DNA from: Candidatus Nealsoniibacteriota bacterium
Lineage (GTDB): Bacteria > Patescibacteriota > Minisyncoccia > Minisyncoccales > PWPS01
DNA: 20,947 nt
Reading direction: 5' to 3'
Assembly (NCBI GenBank): GCA_003554915.1
Contig: PWHM01000107.1
Span: 1 to 20,947, forward strand
Below the pieces are notes generated by a model. It saw nothing but the letters and a program-made list of their open reading frames with translations, did not search any database and was not told where the DNA came from. The translations under genes were made by a program, and so were the position numbers. Numbering within the stretch: the first letter of the stretch is position 1; the number at the start of each line of letters is the position of its first letter. Positions 1 to 7,370 of this stretch are shown piece after piece.

Positions 1-48
1 CTCCTCGAGCTTTTTTATTTTTTTATTTTTTGTCGGAAGGTCAAAGAC

Positions 49-68
49 AGTCCTCCAGATGGAGGATT
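49..68 (+). terminator. short hairpin, possible terminator
   Basis: A 6-bp perfect stem (TCCTCC / GGAGGA, loop AGAT), extendable by G-T and A-T pairs, is followed on the plus strand by TTTTATCTTT. It could end a plus-strand transcript entering from the left, or act weakly for the minus-strand cassette ending at 111. The rest of positions 1-110 is A/T-rich. It contains only a 21-codon minus-strand open frame (41-106) with no ribosome binding site, which I do not call as a gene. Confidence 0.3.
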
Positions 69-110
69 TTATCTTTCAAATTGTCGAATTTTTCTTCTAA
101 TTCCATATTT

Positions 111-737
111 TTAAATTGAAAAATTAGTTACCTTATTTTTCAAAAAATTAAATATTTCTTCTTTTTTAACATCTTTTTTCAAAAGATTAATATTCATTTC
201 TTCAACGTCTTCCTTATACAACAATTGCTCCAAAAACAGCTTTCCGTTGAATTTCCCTCCGTACTTCTTTTCCGAGATTTCGATAATTTCCCTTAAGTCA
301 ATAAGTTTCTCTTTGAGCAGGAAGTACAAATCTACATAATCCTTGTACTCCCCTCTTCGTCCCAGGCTATAAGCTTTGGTAGCCGCAATCTCTTTTACGG
401 ACAAGCACTCTACTCCTTCCAAGTCAACCGTTTCGGTAACTATCGGAAAAGGATAATGTAAAAAAGTTATCTTAACCCCATCTACAACCACCGTAAGCTC
501 TCCAATATTGTTTACGTTAATTTTTAAGCTTTTCTCTTTCAAATTATTATCCACTACATCCAATAACGTATCTTCTATCTTATTTTCAGAAAAGAAGTCA
601 AAATCTACGGAAACCCTGTGGCCCAATTGAAGAGCCAGGCCCGTTCCACCCGCCAGATAAAATTCGTCAATAAAATCAGAAATTTTGATCCGCTCAAAAA
701 TACTTTTTCCTTTTTTAGTTAAGGCTTCTTTTTTCAT
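111..737 (-). CDS. AbiEii/AbiGii-family nucleotidyltransferase (toxin-like)
   Basis: This is a nucleotidyltransferase of the AbiEii/DUF1814 family, the toxin half of type IV-like (AbiE) toxin-antitoxin or abortive-infection systems. The nucleotidyltransferase signature is clear near the N terminus: FYLAGGTGLAL, then HR-S-DFDFF with the metal-binding aspartates. The family's second conserved block, ending AATKAYSLGRRGEYKDYVDL, lies in the middle and carries the lysine and the KD/D residues. I start at the ATG at 735-737, giving 208 aa. The longer frame to 773 would begin with TTG and run much deeper into the upstream gene. The chosen start overlaps the stop of the preceding DUF6922-like gene by 23 nt, which implies translational coupling. 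Family assignment is strong; toxicity in this organism is inference. Confidence 0.85.
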   Translation of the reverse strand: MKKEALTKKGKSIFERIKISDFIDEFYLAGGTGLALQLGHRVSVDFDFFSENKIEDTLLDVVDNNLKEKSLKINVNNIGELTVVVDGVKITFLHYPFPIVTETVDLEGVECLSVKEIAATKAYSLGRRGEYKDYVDLYFLLKEKLIDLREIIEISEKKYGGKFNGKLFLEQLLYKEDVEEMNINLLKKDVKKEEIFNFLKNKVTNFSI

Positions 738-996
738 TCTTGGGTAAATTAACTTTGAATAAGACTTCCACAAGACGACGGGTAGGTTTTTTTAACTCGG
801 AGCTGTAGATTTCCTCTTCCAATAATTCAGCTAATCTTTTCTTGCCGTAAAAATCAACCAGCCATCTCAAATCCTCCAGGTCTCCGTAATTCAAGACCCG
901 CTTTACTATAGTCCTTCTGTGCCTTTCCGGATTCAAGCTCTCAAATTGACAAGACCAGAAAAGCGGTTTTAACTTTGCGGGTAATTTCTCTTGCAT
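715..996 (-). CDS. DUF6922-like protein, probable antitoxin/partner of the AbiEii-type toxin
   Basis: This 93-aa protein resembles the DUF6922 family. It has the LFW...FESLNPERHRRTIV motif, followed by RVLNYGDLEDLRWLVDFYG, an arrangement typical of small proteins encoded directly upstream of AbiEii/DUF1814 nucleotidyltransferases. It has no signal peptide or membrane segment, so it is expected to be cytoplasmic. It lies upstream of and overlaps the toxin-like gene (stop inside the next ORF), consistent with antitoxin-first operon order. No Shine-Dalgarno is visible; a TATAAA box sits 8 nt before the ATG, with TTGGCA 19 bp further upstream. The antitoxin role is inferred from neighbourhood and family pairing, not shown by the sequence. 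Confidence 0.75.
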   Translation of the reverse strand: MQEKLPAKLKPLFWSCQFESLNPERHRRTIVKRVLNYGDLEDLRWLVDFYGKKRLAELLEEEIYSSELKKPTRRLVEVLFKVNLPKNEKRSLN

Positions 997-1025
997 AATT
1001 TCAATTTATAAAAGAATAGAACCGG

Positions 1026-2561
1026 TTAATGCCAAATCAAAAAGATCCAAATCGGTGCCATAATCAAGAAAGTGTAAGCTAAAGAGAATATGACTCCAAA
1101 ACCAAATTTCGAAAATTGATCTTCTCCCACTTTTTCACTACTTAATTTTAAAGAAAATCCTAATAAAGTAAATACATTAAAAAGACCGACCATAGCGAAA
1201 CGCTTGAACTTTCCGTAAATAATCTTCCCCAAAATACCGGCCGTAATGAATGAAAAAATAATCGTGAAGACGGTATACATCAAAATGACAGGAATTATTT
1301 CATTTTTTGCAACAAAAACCTTTAACGTATTCAAGACCGGAGATCGATCCGTAAAGCGTAAATCTTCCGTAAAGTTTTCAGCCGGAGAATCTATTACCAC
1401 CCTGGTAAACCGACCTTCACCTTTTTCAACACCGGTCTCGCCATAGAAATCCTCCAATCCCGTTTGAAAGTCTCTCCTTTCCGCATTACCATCCGAATCA
1501 ATGTAATACTTCTCACCGGGAGAAGTTATGGCGAAAAATTCATAATTTTGTAAGTCACTGTCGACTTGGTAGTTGTAAGGGCCCCAGCAGGTTTCTTCAA
1601 CTCCTTTTAATATATCAGGGGATTCGGAACGTTCTACCGAATCAGCGGGATAATTTCCCTCGTTGTCGTAATAATACTGCTCCAAAGAGCTTCTCAATTG
1701 TGATACATTGGATATGCAACCGATTTGACTGGAAGCTTCTCGCCTATTTATAAAGTAATCAACTTCGGTGTGGTCTTCGATATCTTCGTAAAGGACCGGT
1801 TTTACGTGTCCGGTAACAAATATATTTACCGGAAAACGGCCTTCGTATATACCCGTCAGTTTCATCGGATAAAATATTTCCTCGGCCGGAAAAGTGGACC
1901 TTACCCCTACTACATCGGTCTTTTCTTCGTCTGATTCAACATAGGCTACGAGAAACGTAAAGTCGTCCCCTATGTAATCATTAAAAACGGAAATTAAATC
2001 TTCATCAACGTCAAATCCCGAATCTTTTAAATAGCCATACAAATGATCCGCTCTTTCAGCCGTTACCTCTTCCAAATAAGCACCTTTCCTGTGGCCCACC
2101 AAAGTTGAATCCACTCCCGACCAATACTCGCTTCTCTCGGGCCCCCGCGCTCCCCCTATAGAAACAAAAAATATACCGGCCGGAATAAAATTCCAGATCT
2201 GATTACCGGCACTCATAAAATAAGCTGACCCCACTCCACCGGTAAAAGCCTCCCTAAATCTGTCTCCCACTTCTTCTCCAATGTAAAGAGGTTCTTCGGT
2301 TACGAACTCGGACTTAACTTCCGAGCTATCAGCGGGAACCGGAAAAATCCACAGCGAATCTTCAGGAATTTCTTCAAAATCAACCGTAATTATCATATCC
2401 TGAATACCTTCTTCATAATTTATAAACCCTTCCTGCTTGGCTTGATCATTCAAGTTCCATCCACCGTCCGAATGAGGATAAAAAGAAAAACCATCAGCAG
2501 AGACAAGGGTCGGAAAAACAAAAAGGAGCGCTAAAACGATTATCTTTATCTTTTTAAGCAT
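1026..2561 (-). CDS. secreted/membrane DUF2330-like protein with embedded pilin-like segment
   Basis: This is a 511-aa envelope protein. It has an N-terminal signal peptide (about residues 1-22, ending VSADG), a long extracytoplasmic region, and three C-terminal membrane segments (about 423-449, 455-473, 486-509). The ectodomain resembles the DUF2330 family of secreted proteins: an early stretch with IVTVDFEEIP-like and WIFPVPA-like sequence, and a region discussing pole-like KLTG/FVTGH strands. Residues about 282-362 look different. CISNVSQLRSSLEQYYYDN followed by GNYP, then a second Cys (325) and repeated aromatic strands, matches the mature C-terminal part of type IV pilins/pseudopilins, without their hydrophobic N-terminal helix. 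The gene begins 26 nt downstream of a tRNA-Thr gene on the same strand and has no obvious ribosome binding site. Its function is unknown; DUF2330 assignment is moderate, pilin-like similarity is by eye. Confidence 0.6.
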   Translation of the reverse strand: MLKKIKIIVLALLFVFPTLVSADGFSFYPHSDGGWNLNDQAKQEGFINYEEGIQDMIITVDFEEIPEDSLWIFPVPADSSEVKSEFVTEEPLYIGEEVGDRFREAFTGGVGSAYFMSAGNQIWNFIPAGIFFVSIGGARGPERSEYWSGVDSTLVGHRKGAYLEEVTAERADHLYGYLKDSGFDVDEDLISVFNDYIGDDFTFLVAYVESDEEKTDVVGVRSTFPAEEIFYPMKLTGIYEGRFPVNIFVTGHVKPVLYEDIEDHTEVDYFINRREASSQIGCISNVSQLRSSLEQYYYDNEGNYPADSVERSESPDILKGVEETCWGPYNYQVDSDLQNYEFFAITSPGEKYYIDSDGNAERRDFQTGLEDFYGETGVEKGEGRFTRVVIDSPAENFTEDLRFTDRSPVLNTLKVFVAKNEIIPVILMYTVFTIIFSFITAGILGKIIYGKFKRFAMVGLFNVFTLLGFSLKLSSEKVGEDQFSKFGFGVIFSLAYTFLIMAPIWIFLIWH

Positions 2562-2587
2562 GGATATATTAAAATAATAATTACATG

Positions 2588-2659
2588 AGCCGGAGGCGAG
2601 ACTTGAACTCGCGACCTACTCTTTACGAGAGAGTCGCTCTACCTCTGAGCTACTCCGGC
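2588..2659 (-). tRNA. tRNA-Thr (anticodon CGU)
   Basis: A 72-nt cloverleaf folds on the minus strand. It has acceptor GCCGGAG/CTCCGGC, D-stem GCTC/GAGC, anticodon stem ACTCT/AGAGT with loop CTCGTAA, and T-stem GCGAG/CTCGC with loop TTCAAGT. The anticodon CGT reads ACG (Thr). The discriminator base is U and the 3' CCA is not encoded, so it must be added enzymatically. No consensus promoter is obvious in the AT-rich repeats immediately upstream. Confidence 0.95.
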
Positions 2660-2901
2660 AATTTGTTAATTTCTAATTTCGAATTTTGAATTTTGCATTA
2701 CGAATTGTTAATTTTGAAGGGGTTCTTCGCTTCGCTCAGAATGACAATACTAATAGTCATCTTGAGCGTAGCGAAAGATCTTTTTGGAGGGATTCTTCGC
2801 TTCATTTTGTTCGTTCAAAATGACCGGGTTAATTTTGAATTTTGAATTTTTAATTTCGAGTTTTGAATTATTAATTTTGAATTTTGAATTACAAAAATAT
2901 A
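2660..2901. repeat. intergenic repeat block: AT-rich 7-mer runs flanking REP-like hairpins
   Basis: This stretch has no gene. Both ends (about 2667-2716 and 2828-2892) are runs of near-tandem 7-base units of the type AATTTTG/AATTTTT/AATTTCG. Between them lies a REP-like element. Its arm at about 2721-2743 (TTCTTCGCTTCGCTCAGAATGAC-type, shown by position) is inverted at 2756-2780 (GTCATCTTGAGCGTAGCGAA), with a short AATACTAATA loop. A second diverged arm at about 2789-2823 contains its own TCATTTTG/CAAAATGA hairpin. Positions 2734-2784 are identical to 7855-7905. Confidence 0.75.
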
Positions 2902-3273
2902 TTACTCTACAAAAGGAATAATCTCTTTAAATTTATCAAATCGGGTTTTTTCTTCTTTTTCTTCTTCTATTTGCTCCTCCTCTTCTTCTTCGGTCAAAAT
3001 AACGACCTTTTCCTCTCCCGGCTTTTTCATAAGAAAGTCTTCTCTTAACACTCTTTCAATATAATGGCGGTCTTCAACTTGATCCAAGCTGGTCTCCAGA
3101 TCCGTTTTTCGCTCCTTCAAAAACTCCAACTCGGCTTTCAGATCTTCAAGCTTTTCCTCATTCCCTTCCCTCTCTCTGATTATTCTGTAATTGAAAGATA
3201 TAAAAAGAAAAATCAAGACCCCTATTAAGACGAATCCGAGATAATGAAGAGGATTTTTTCTTTTTCTTGCCAT
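2902..3273 (-). CDS. FtsB/DivIC-family septum formation initiator-like protein
   Basis: This is a 123-aa bitopic membrane protein expected to be part of the divisome, where FtsB/DivIC partners FtsL and FtsQ/DivIB. It has a short basic cytoplasmic N terminus (MARKRKN), one membrane helix (about 11-29) and a charged coiled coil (about 32-66). The coiled coil is followed by the family motif DRHYIERVLREDFLMKKPGE (68-87) and V-V-I-L. A very acidic Glu-rich tail (about 94-108) follows and is not part of the core family. The gene sits between lepA and a repeat region. A promoter overlaps the lepA stop, and its -10 box is only 9 nt before the ATG with no ribosome binding site, suggesting a leaderless transcript. 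FtsB versus DivIC versus a related FtsL-like role cannot be separated from sequence alone. Confidence 0.78.
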   Translation of the reverse strand: MARKRKNPLHYLGFVLIGVLIFLFISFNYRIIREREGNEEKLEDLKAELEFLKERKTDLETSLDQVEDRHYIERVLREDFLMKKPGEEKVVILTEEEEEEQIEEEKEEKTRFDKFKEIIPFVE

Positions 3274-3282
3274 GTTCGATTA

Positions 3283-3311
3283 ATTATAGCTGGAAAAACT
3301 CGACATATCAA
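3283..3311 (-). promoter_or_regulatory. sigma70-type promoter for the FtsB-like gene
   Basis: On the minus strand TTGATA (3311-3306) and a perfect TATAAT (3288-3283) are separated by exactly 17 bp. The -35 box overlaps the lepA stop codon. The start codon (3273-3271) is 9 nt after the -10 box, so the expected transcription start is only 2-4 nt before the ATG. Confidence 0.7.
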
Positions 3312-5080
3312 TCGTTGTCCTTGAATATCTTGAAGAAAACGTCTTGAGGAACATCGACCGAGCCCTCTTTTTTCAATCTCTTCTTTCCTTCTTTTTGTTG
3401 TTCCAAAAGCTTGTCTTTTCTCGTTCTGTCACCGCCGTAAAGATCACCGGTTACGTCTTTTCTCATAGCTTTTATCGTTTCCCGGGCGATGATTCTTCCG
3501 CCCACCTTGGCCTGGACCGGAACGGGAAATTGCTGACGGGGAAGCAGCTCTTTCAGTTTCTCGGTCATCTTTCTTCCTTCGGACTCAGCTTCATCCCGGG
3601 AAACTATCTTGGAAAACGCCTCCTCCACTTCCTTATTCAAAAGAATTTCCATCTTGGTCAAATCCCCTTCTCTGTACTCCAAAATTTCATAACCGAAAGA
3701 GGCGTAGCCTTTGCTAACACTTTTCAAGTTATCATAAAAGCCGGTAATAATTTTTCTGAAAGGAGCTTCATAGCTTATAACCAATCTCTCGGAAGCGACA
3801 AAAAAGTCGCTTCCCAAATAGTTTCCTTTCAGTTTTTCCAAAACTTTATTTACTCCCCCCATGAACTCCTGGGGAGTGACTATCTCCAAGAGAGCCCAAG
3901 GTTCGAAAACCTTCTCTACTTCGTTCCGGTCCGGAAAATCGGTAGCGGTCTTTATTTCCAACTTTTCTCCGTTCGTTTTTTCCACCTTATAAGAAACCGA
4001 GGGGGTGGAAATAATCAAATCCAAATCGTACTCTTTTTTTAATCTTTGAGAGATGATTTCCACATGCAGAGAACCCAAAAAACCACATCGGAAACCTCGA
4101 CCGAAGACCTGCTTGAATTCGGGAGTAAAGGTAAAAGCCGGATCGGAAAGCCGAATTTCTTCCAGTGCTTTTTTGAATTCGGGGAACTCCCCGGAATTTT
4201 TCGGATAAAAAGAAGTGAAAACGACCGGTTTCGGTTCTTTGTAGCCGGAGAGGGGTTCTACTTCGGAACCCTTTTTCCTAATCGTATCCCCCACTCTCAC
4301 CTTGTCGACTTCCTTTATGCCGGTGGCAATGTAGCCGATCTCTCCGGAAGACAATTTGTCTTTCGGCTGTAGCTTGGGGTTGAAAAAACCGAGCTCCTTG
4401 ACTTCACCTTCTTCCTCTACGGCCACCAAGTTGATCTCGTCCCCTTTTTTAATTTCACCCCTGAAAACCCTGACGAAAGCGACGACTCCTTTGTAGGGGT
4501 CTCTTTCAAAGTCAAAAATCAAGGATTGAAATCCGTCCTTCTCCTCTTCGGGGGCCGGAATTTTTTCTATTAAGTTGTCAAGCAATTCTTCTACATTGGT
4601 ACCCTCTTTGGCTGAAATTTCCAATACATCTTCCGGGCTTACATCTATGATGGAAGCGATCTCTTCGGCCGTTTCCTTTATTCTGGCACTCGGTAGATCT
4701 ATCTTGTTTATCACCGGAACAATAACCAGATCTTGAGCTTTGGCCATATCCAAAGTGGTAATGGTTTGGGCTTGAACTCCCTTAGTGGCGTCAACCAATA
4801 AAATAACTCCCTCCACGGCCTTGAGAGAGCGGGAGACCTCATAAGAGAAGTCGATATGGCCCGGAGTGTCGATCATATTCAAAATACACCCTTTCCACTT
4901 CATACGGGCCGGCTGCAGTTTTATGGTAATCCCCCGTTCTTTTTCCAGCTCCATGTTATCTAAAAATCTGTCTTCCATATCCCTGCCGGAAACGGTTTCG
5001 GTAAGCTCCAAAAAGCGGTCCGCCAGTGTGGATTTACCGTGATCAATATGTGAAATTATGGAAAAGTTTCTTATTTTCAT
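3308..5080 (-). CDS. lepA: elongation factor 4 (LepA), translational GTPase
   Basis: LepA/EF4 is a ribosome-binding GTPase implicated in back-translocation and in biogenesis or initiation fidelity. At 590 aa the protein is full length (the family is about 600). All GTPase motifs are present: SHIDHGKST (10-18, G1), RGITIK (49-54, G2), DTPGHIDF (71-78, G3), NKID (125-128, G4) and SAKEG (156-160, G5). The LepA-specific C-terminal domain follows, including GYASFGYEILEYREGDLTK and the RETIKAMRKDVTGDLYGGD region. The first G1 residue is Ser instead of the usual Ala, which is harmless. The start codon shares one base with the murJ stop (TGATG), indicating translational coupling to murJ. The downstream FtsB-like gene has its own promoter. 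Confidence 0.97.
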   Translation of the reverse strand: MKIRNFSIISHIDHGKSTLADRFLELTETVSGRDMEDRFLDNMELEKERGITIKLQPARMKWKGCILNMIDTPGHIDFSYEVSRSLKAVEGVILLVDATKGVQAQTITTLDMAKAQDLVIVPVINKIDLPSARIKETAEEIASIIDVSPEDVLEISAKEGTNVEELLDNLIEKIPAPEEEKDGFQSLIFDFERDPYKGVVAFVRVFRGEIKKGDEINLVAVEEEGEVKELGFFNPKLQPKDKLSSGEIGYIATGIKEVDKVRVGDTIRKKGSEVEPLSGYKEPKPVVFTSFYPKNSGEFPEFKKALEEIRLSDPAFTFTPEFKQVFGRGFRCGFLGSLHVEIISQRLKKEYDLDLIISTPSVSYKVEKTNGEKLEIKTATDFPDRNEVEKVFEPWALLEIVTPQEFMGGVNKVLEKLKGNYLGSDFFVASERLVISYEAPFRKIITGFYDNLKSVSKGYASFGYEILEYREGDLTKMEILLNKEVEEAFSKIVSRDEAESEGRKMTEKLKELLPRQQFPVPVQAKVGGRIIARETIKAMRKDVTGDLYGGDRTRKDKLLEQQKEGKKRLKKEGSVDVPQDVFFKIFKDND

Positions 5081-6705
5081 CAGCTTTTAACTTTTTTTAA
5101 TATGGCTATAAGTTCCGGAGAGTCAAAACTGAAAGCAGCCAGTAAGTAAACAGCTCCGCTTATAAGTGCGGTTACCGCGGTTTGAATCAGCACCCCGAAA
5201 AAGGTATCCAAGACTACGAAATGAAGCATCGCCCTCAAAGTGAAAAAGGAGACGATTACCATTACAATTGAGGAGCCCGAAATCTTAACGATCGAGTTGA
5301 GGATTTCTTTTCTTCTCAAACCGTCGATTCTTTTTTCCAACACCCTGTATAAGGCAATCAGCTGAACAAATGTAGAAAAGAAAAAGGCCAAAGGGAAAGC
5401 CAACACTTCGATATTTCGCAAACTCTCCAGGCGCAAAGCGTAAACCAAGCCGTCCCTGAGCGGGTTTCCGAAGCCCAAAAGATAAACGAAAAGAAAAGCC
5501 AAACTGACGTTGACCAACACCCCGCCTATCGAGACGTAAACCGGCGTTTTGGTATCCTGAAAAGAAAAATATGCCCTGACCAACAGATGGGTCAAGGAAT
5601 TGGCGAAAAGGGAAAAGGAAAAAATTCCCAGTGAGGCGGCGGTCAGACGAGTATCGACCCAGTCGAACCTGCCCGTTCCCAAAACGAGCCTTACGATTTG
5701 CCCTCTCAGTATGAAGGTTAAAAAACTTATCGGAATGATGGTGAAGAGAATCTTTCTCGCCGAATTGGAAAAATTATCCAAAAATCTGCTCTTTTCTCCG
5801 TTAGCCAGATTCTTGGAAAATCTGGGAAAAGCGGCAACGGCAAAAGAGATTCCGACCACCCTGACCGGAAAAGCTTGTAGATGATCGGCAAAATTGAATA
5901 CGGAAAGACTTCCCGCGGTAAGGGTGGAGGCGATGGCCGTAATTACCACCAAATTAATTTGAATGGAAGCTTGCCCGACCATTCGGGGAATGATCAAGTA
6001 AACTACCCTTTTCAATTTCTTGCTGGAAATATCGAGAACGGGCTTGTAATTGAATCCGATTCTTTTGGCGGCCGGAACCTGGATTATCATGTGAACGAAG
6101 GCACCCAAAACGACACCGTAAGCCAGCCCCATGAGGCCGAATCTGGGAACCAGAACCAAAATACCGAAAATTATTCCCAGATTATATAGAATGGGAGCCA
6201 AAGCATAAGTTAAGAAATAATCGAAATATTTCAAAACCCCGGAAAAAAGACTGGAGACACCCAGAAGAATGGGGCTGACGAGCATTACCCGGGTTAACAT
6301 AACAGTCGAATAAGTTTGAGCGGGGGTAAATCCGGGAGCGATCAACCTGATTACGTCCGGTGCGAATATGAAAAGAAAAACGGAGAGGAAAGACAGTGCT
6401 AAAATCAAGAAATTAAGTAAATTACTGGCCAACCTCCATCCTTCTTCTTCATCATCTTCGAAGGTCTCCGAAAAAACGGGCAAAAAGGCGGCCACCAAGC
6501 CGCCGGTAATTAAAATTCCGTATACCAAATTGGGAATCCGGAAGGCGGCAAAATAAACATCAAGCTCCGGTCCGGCACCGAAAGTGCCGGCCAAAAGTCT
6601 GTCTCTCAGAAGACCCAGAAAAGCACTGATCGTACTGGAGACGGCCAATATCATCGCCGAAACGGTAATCGTCTTCGATTTTGCACCCAATATGAAATCA
6701 AACAT
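5080..6705 (-). CDS. murJ: lipid II flippase MurJ (MviN family)
   Basis: This is a polytopic membrane protein of the MOP superfamily that flips lipid-linked peptidoglycan precursors across the inner membrane. At 541 aa it has about 14 hydrophobic segments. Its N terminus is family-like: STISAFLGLLRDRLLAGTFG, then ELDVYFAAFRIPNLVYGIL. Conserved blocks include the stretch around LTRVMLVSPILLGVSSLFSG and the later ARAYFSFQDTKTPVYVSIG-type segment. The gene starts 44 nt downstream of the RNase P RNA on the same strand. I see no convincing separate promoter, so it may be read from the rnpB promoter past a leaky terminator. It ends in a TGATG junction with lepA. Its presence implies that the organism makes peptidoglycan. 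Confidence 0.95.
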   Translation of the reverse strand: MFDFILGAKSKTITVSAMILAVSSTISAFLGLLRDRLLAGTFGAGPELDVYFAAFRIPNLVYGILITGGLVAAFLPVFSETFEDDEEEGWRLASNLLNFLILALSFLSVFLFIFAPDVIRLIAPGFTPAQTYSTVMLTRVMLVSPILLGVSSLFSGVLKYFDYFLTYALAPILYNLGIIFGILVLVPRFGLMGLAYGVVLGAFVHMIIQVPAAKRIGFNYKPVLDISSKKLKRVVYLIIPRMVGQASIQINLVVITAIASTLTAGSLSVFNFADHLQAFPVRVVGISFAVAAFPRFSKNLANGEKSRFLDNFSNSARKILFTIIPISFLTFILRGQIVRLVLGTGRFDWVDTRLTAASLGIFSFSLFANSLTHLLVRAYFSFQDTKTPVYVSIGGVLVNVSLAFLFVYLLGFGNPLRDGLVYALRLESLRNIEVLAFPLAFFFSTFVQLIALYRVLEKRIDGLRRKEILNSIVKISGSSIVMVIVSFFTLRAMLHFVVLDTFFGVLIQTAVTALISGAVYLLAAFSFDSPELIAILKKVKS

Positions 6706-6748
6706 AAGTGATCAAGCTGAAATCGAAACCAAAAAAACTTTAACCAAT

Positions 6749-7145
6749 AAAAAAGTCCAAGCAGGAAATAAGCCGAGTTCTGTTTCCCGCGTAATGCGGG
6801 ACGATAATCATTTATCTGGGCTTCGAATTGCTTCGAAGCTCGAGCGGGCCACCTGCTTCCGAAGGAAGCTAACTTGCCCTTTCATTCCAGTAGGGATTTA
6901 ACCGTTGCACTTTCACCTTTCGATGAAATTACTCCCGGAGGAGCTCCGAACTCTTGCGAGCCGGACGTCACTGTTTGCACCCCTCGCCTTGCGACGGACG
7001 GGTATTACCCATTACTCTTACTCGCGAGAACCCGAGTCAATTCCCCTTTAAAACTCAAAGCGGTTCTGGCTCGGGCTCTCGCGGGTTGAATGCTCGGACT
7101 TTCCTCTTCTTAAAGCGAAGCGATTATCTGTCCTGCTTGGACTTG
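6749..7145 (-). ncRNA. rnpB: RNase P RNA (bacterial type A-like)
   Basis: This is the catalytic RNA of RNase P, which matures tRNA 5' ends. Hallmarks on the minus strand are GAGGAAAGTCCGAGC near the 5' end (7106-7092) and ACAGAACTCGGCTTATTTCC near the 3' end (6783-6764). The two halves of helix P4 are in those segments. The ends form a long P1 helix: CAAGTCCAAGCAGGA (7145-7131) pairs with TCCTGCTTGGACTT (6766-6753), immediately followed by a T6 run that probably terminates transcription. The length of about 397 nt is normal for the family. A consensus promoter ends 6 nt upstream. No protein is called here, and the open frames inside it are spurious. Confidence 0.95.
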
Positions 7146-7151
7146 TTTGTA

Positions 7152-7180
7152 ATAGTACAAAAAAAAGCAGCTTTTGTCAA
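7152..7180 (-). promoter_or_regulatory. strong promoter of rnpB
   Basis: On the minus strand, a perfect TTGACA (7180-7175) is followed after exactly 17 bp by TACTAT (7157-7152). Transcription would begin about 7 nt downstream, matching the 5' end of the RNase P P1 helix. It is divergent from the promoter at 7201-7229, with the two -35 boxes 20 bp apart. Confidence 0.85.
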
Positions 7181-7200
7181 CTGAAATAGTCTTAAAAACA

Positions 7201-7229
7201 TTGACAAAAACGAATAAAAAATATACAAT
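7201..7229 (+). promoter_or_regulatory. strong promoter of the 38-codon gene
   Basis: TTGACA (7201-7206) and TACAAT (7224-7229) are separated by exactly 17 bp. The predicted transcription start near 7236 gives a leader of about 18 nt that holds the ribosome binding site. It is back-to-back with the rnpB promoter, so a protein bound between them could affect both. Confidence 0.82.
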
Positions 7230-7253
7230 GGATTTTGTGAAGGAGGTGAAGTA

Positions 7254-7370
7254 ATGGAAAAAGAAGAAATACTCAGGAGGTATGACAAACAGAGAAAAAC
7301 CGTTGCTCCGGGAGGCTACACCATAATAATACCCGAACAAACCGATAAAAAGGAAAGGGGTACTAACTGA
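7254..7370 (+). CDS. small 38-aa protein of unknown function with full expression signals
   Basis: I do not recognise this protein. The 38 codons encode a charged peptide: a basic/acidic N-terminal half (MEKEEILRRYDKQRK), a short hydrophobic Gly-rich strand (APGGYTIIIPEQ) and a charged tail (TDKKERGTN). There is no signal peptide, membrane segment or cysteine. A gene is supported by an ordered set of signals. These are a TTGACA-17-TACAAT promoter, an extended Shine-Dalgarno AAGGAGGTGA (7240-7249) at proper spacing before the ATG, and a strong intrinsic terminator just after the stop. It is one of only two plus-strand genes here and is transcribed divergently from rnpB. A small non-coding RNA with a fortuitous ORF is the alternative, but the ribosome binding site argues for translation. 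Confidence 0.78.
   Translation: MEKEEILRRYDKQRKTVAPGGYTIIIPEQTDKKERGTN

Noticed and set aside
3344..4042. 232-codon plus-strand open frame
   Set aside because: It lies antisense to the clearly conserved lepA gene; its product has no recognisable features and no start signals.
7283..7300. Internal AGGAGG followed by ATG inside the 38-aa gene as a second gene start or frameshift site
   Set aside because: The spacing of one base is too short for initiation and the out-of-frame product would be only 14 residues. There is no slippery sequence with an in-frame stop.
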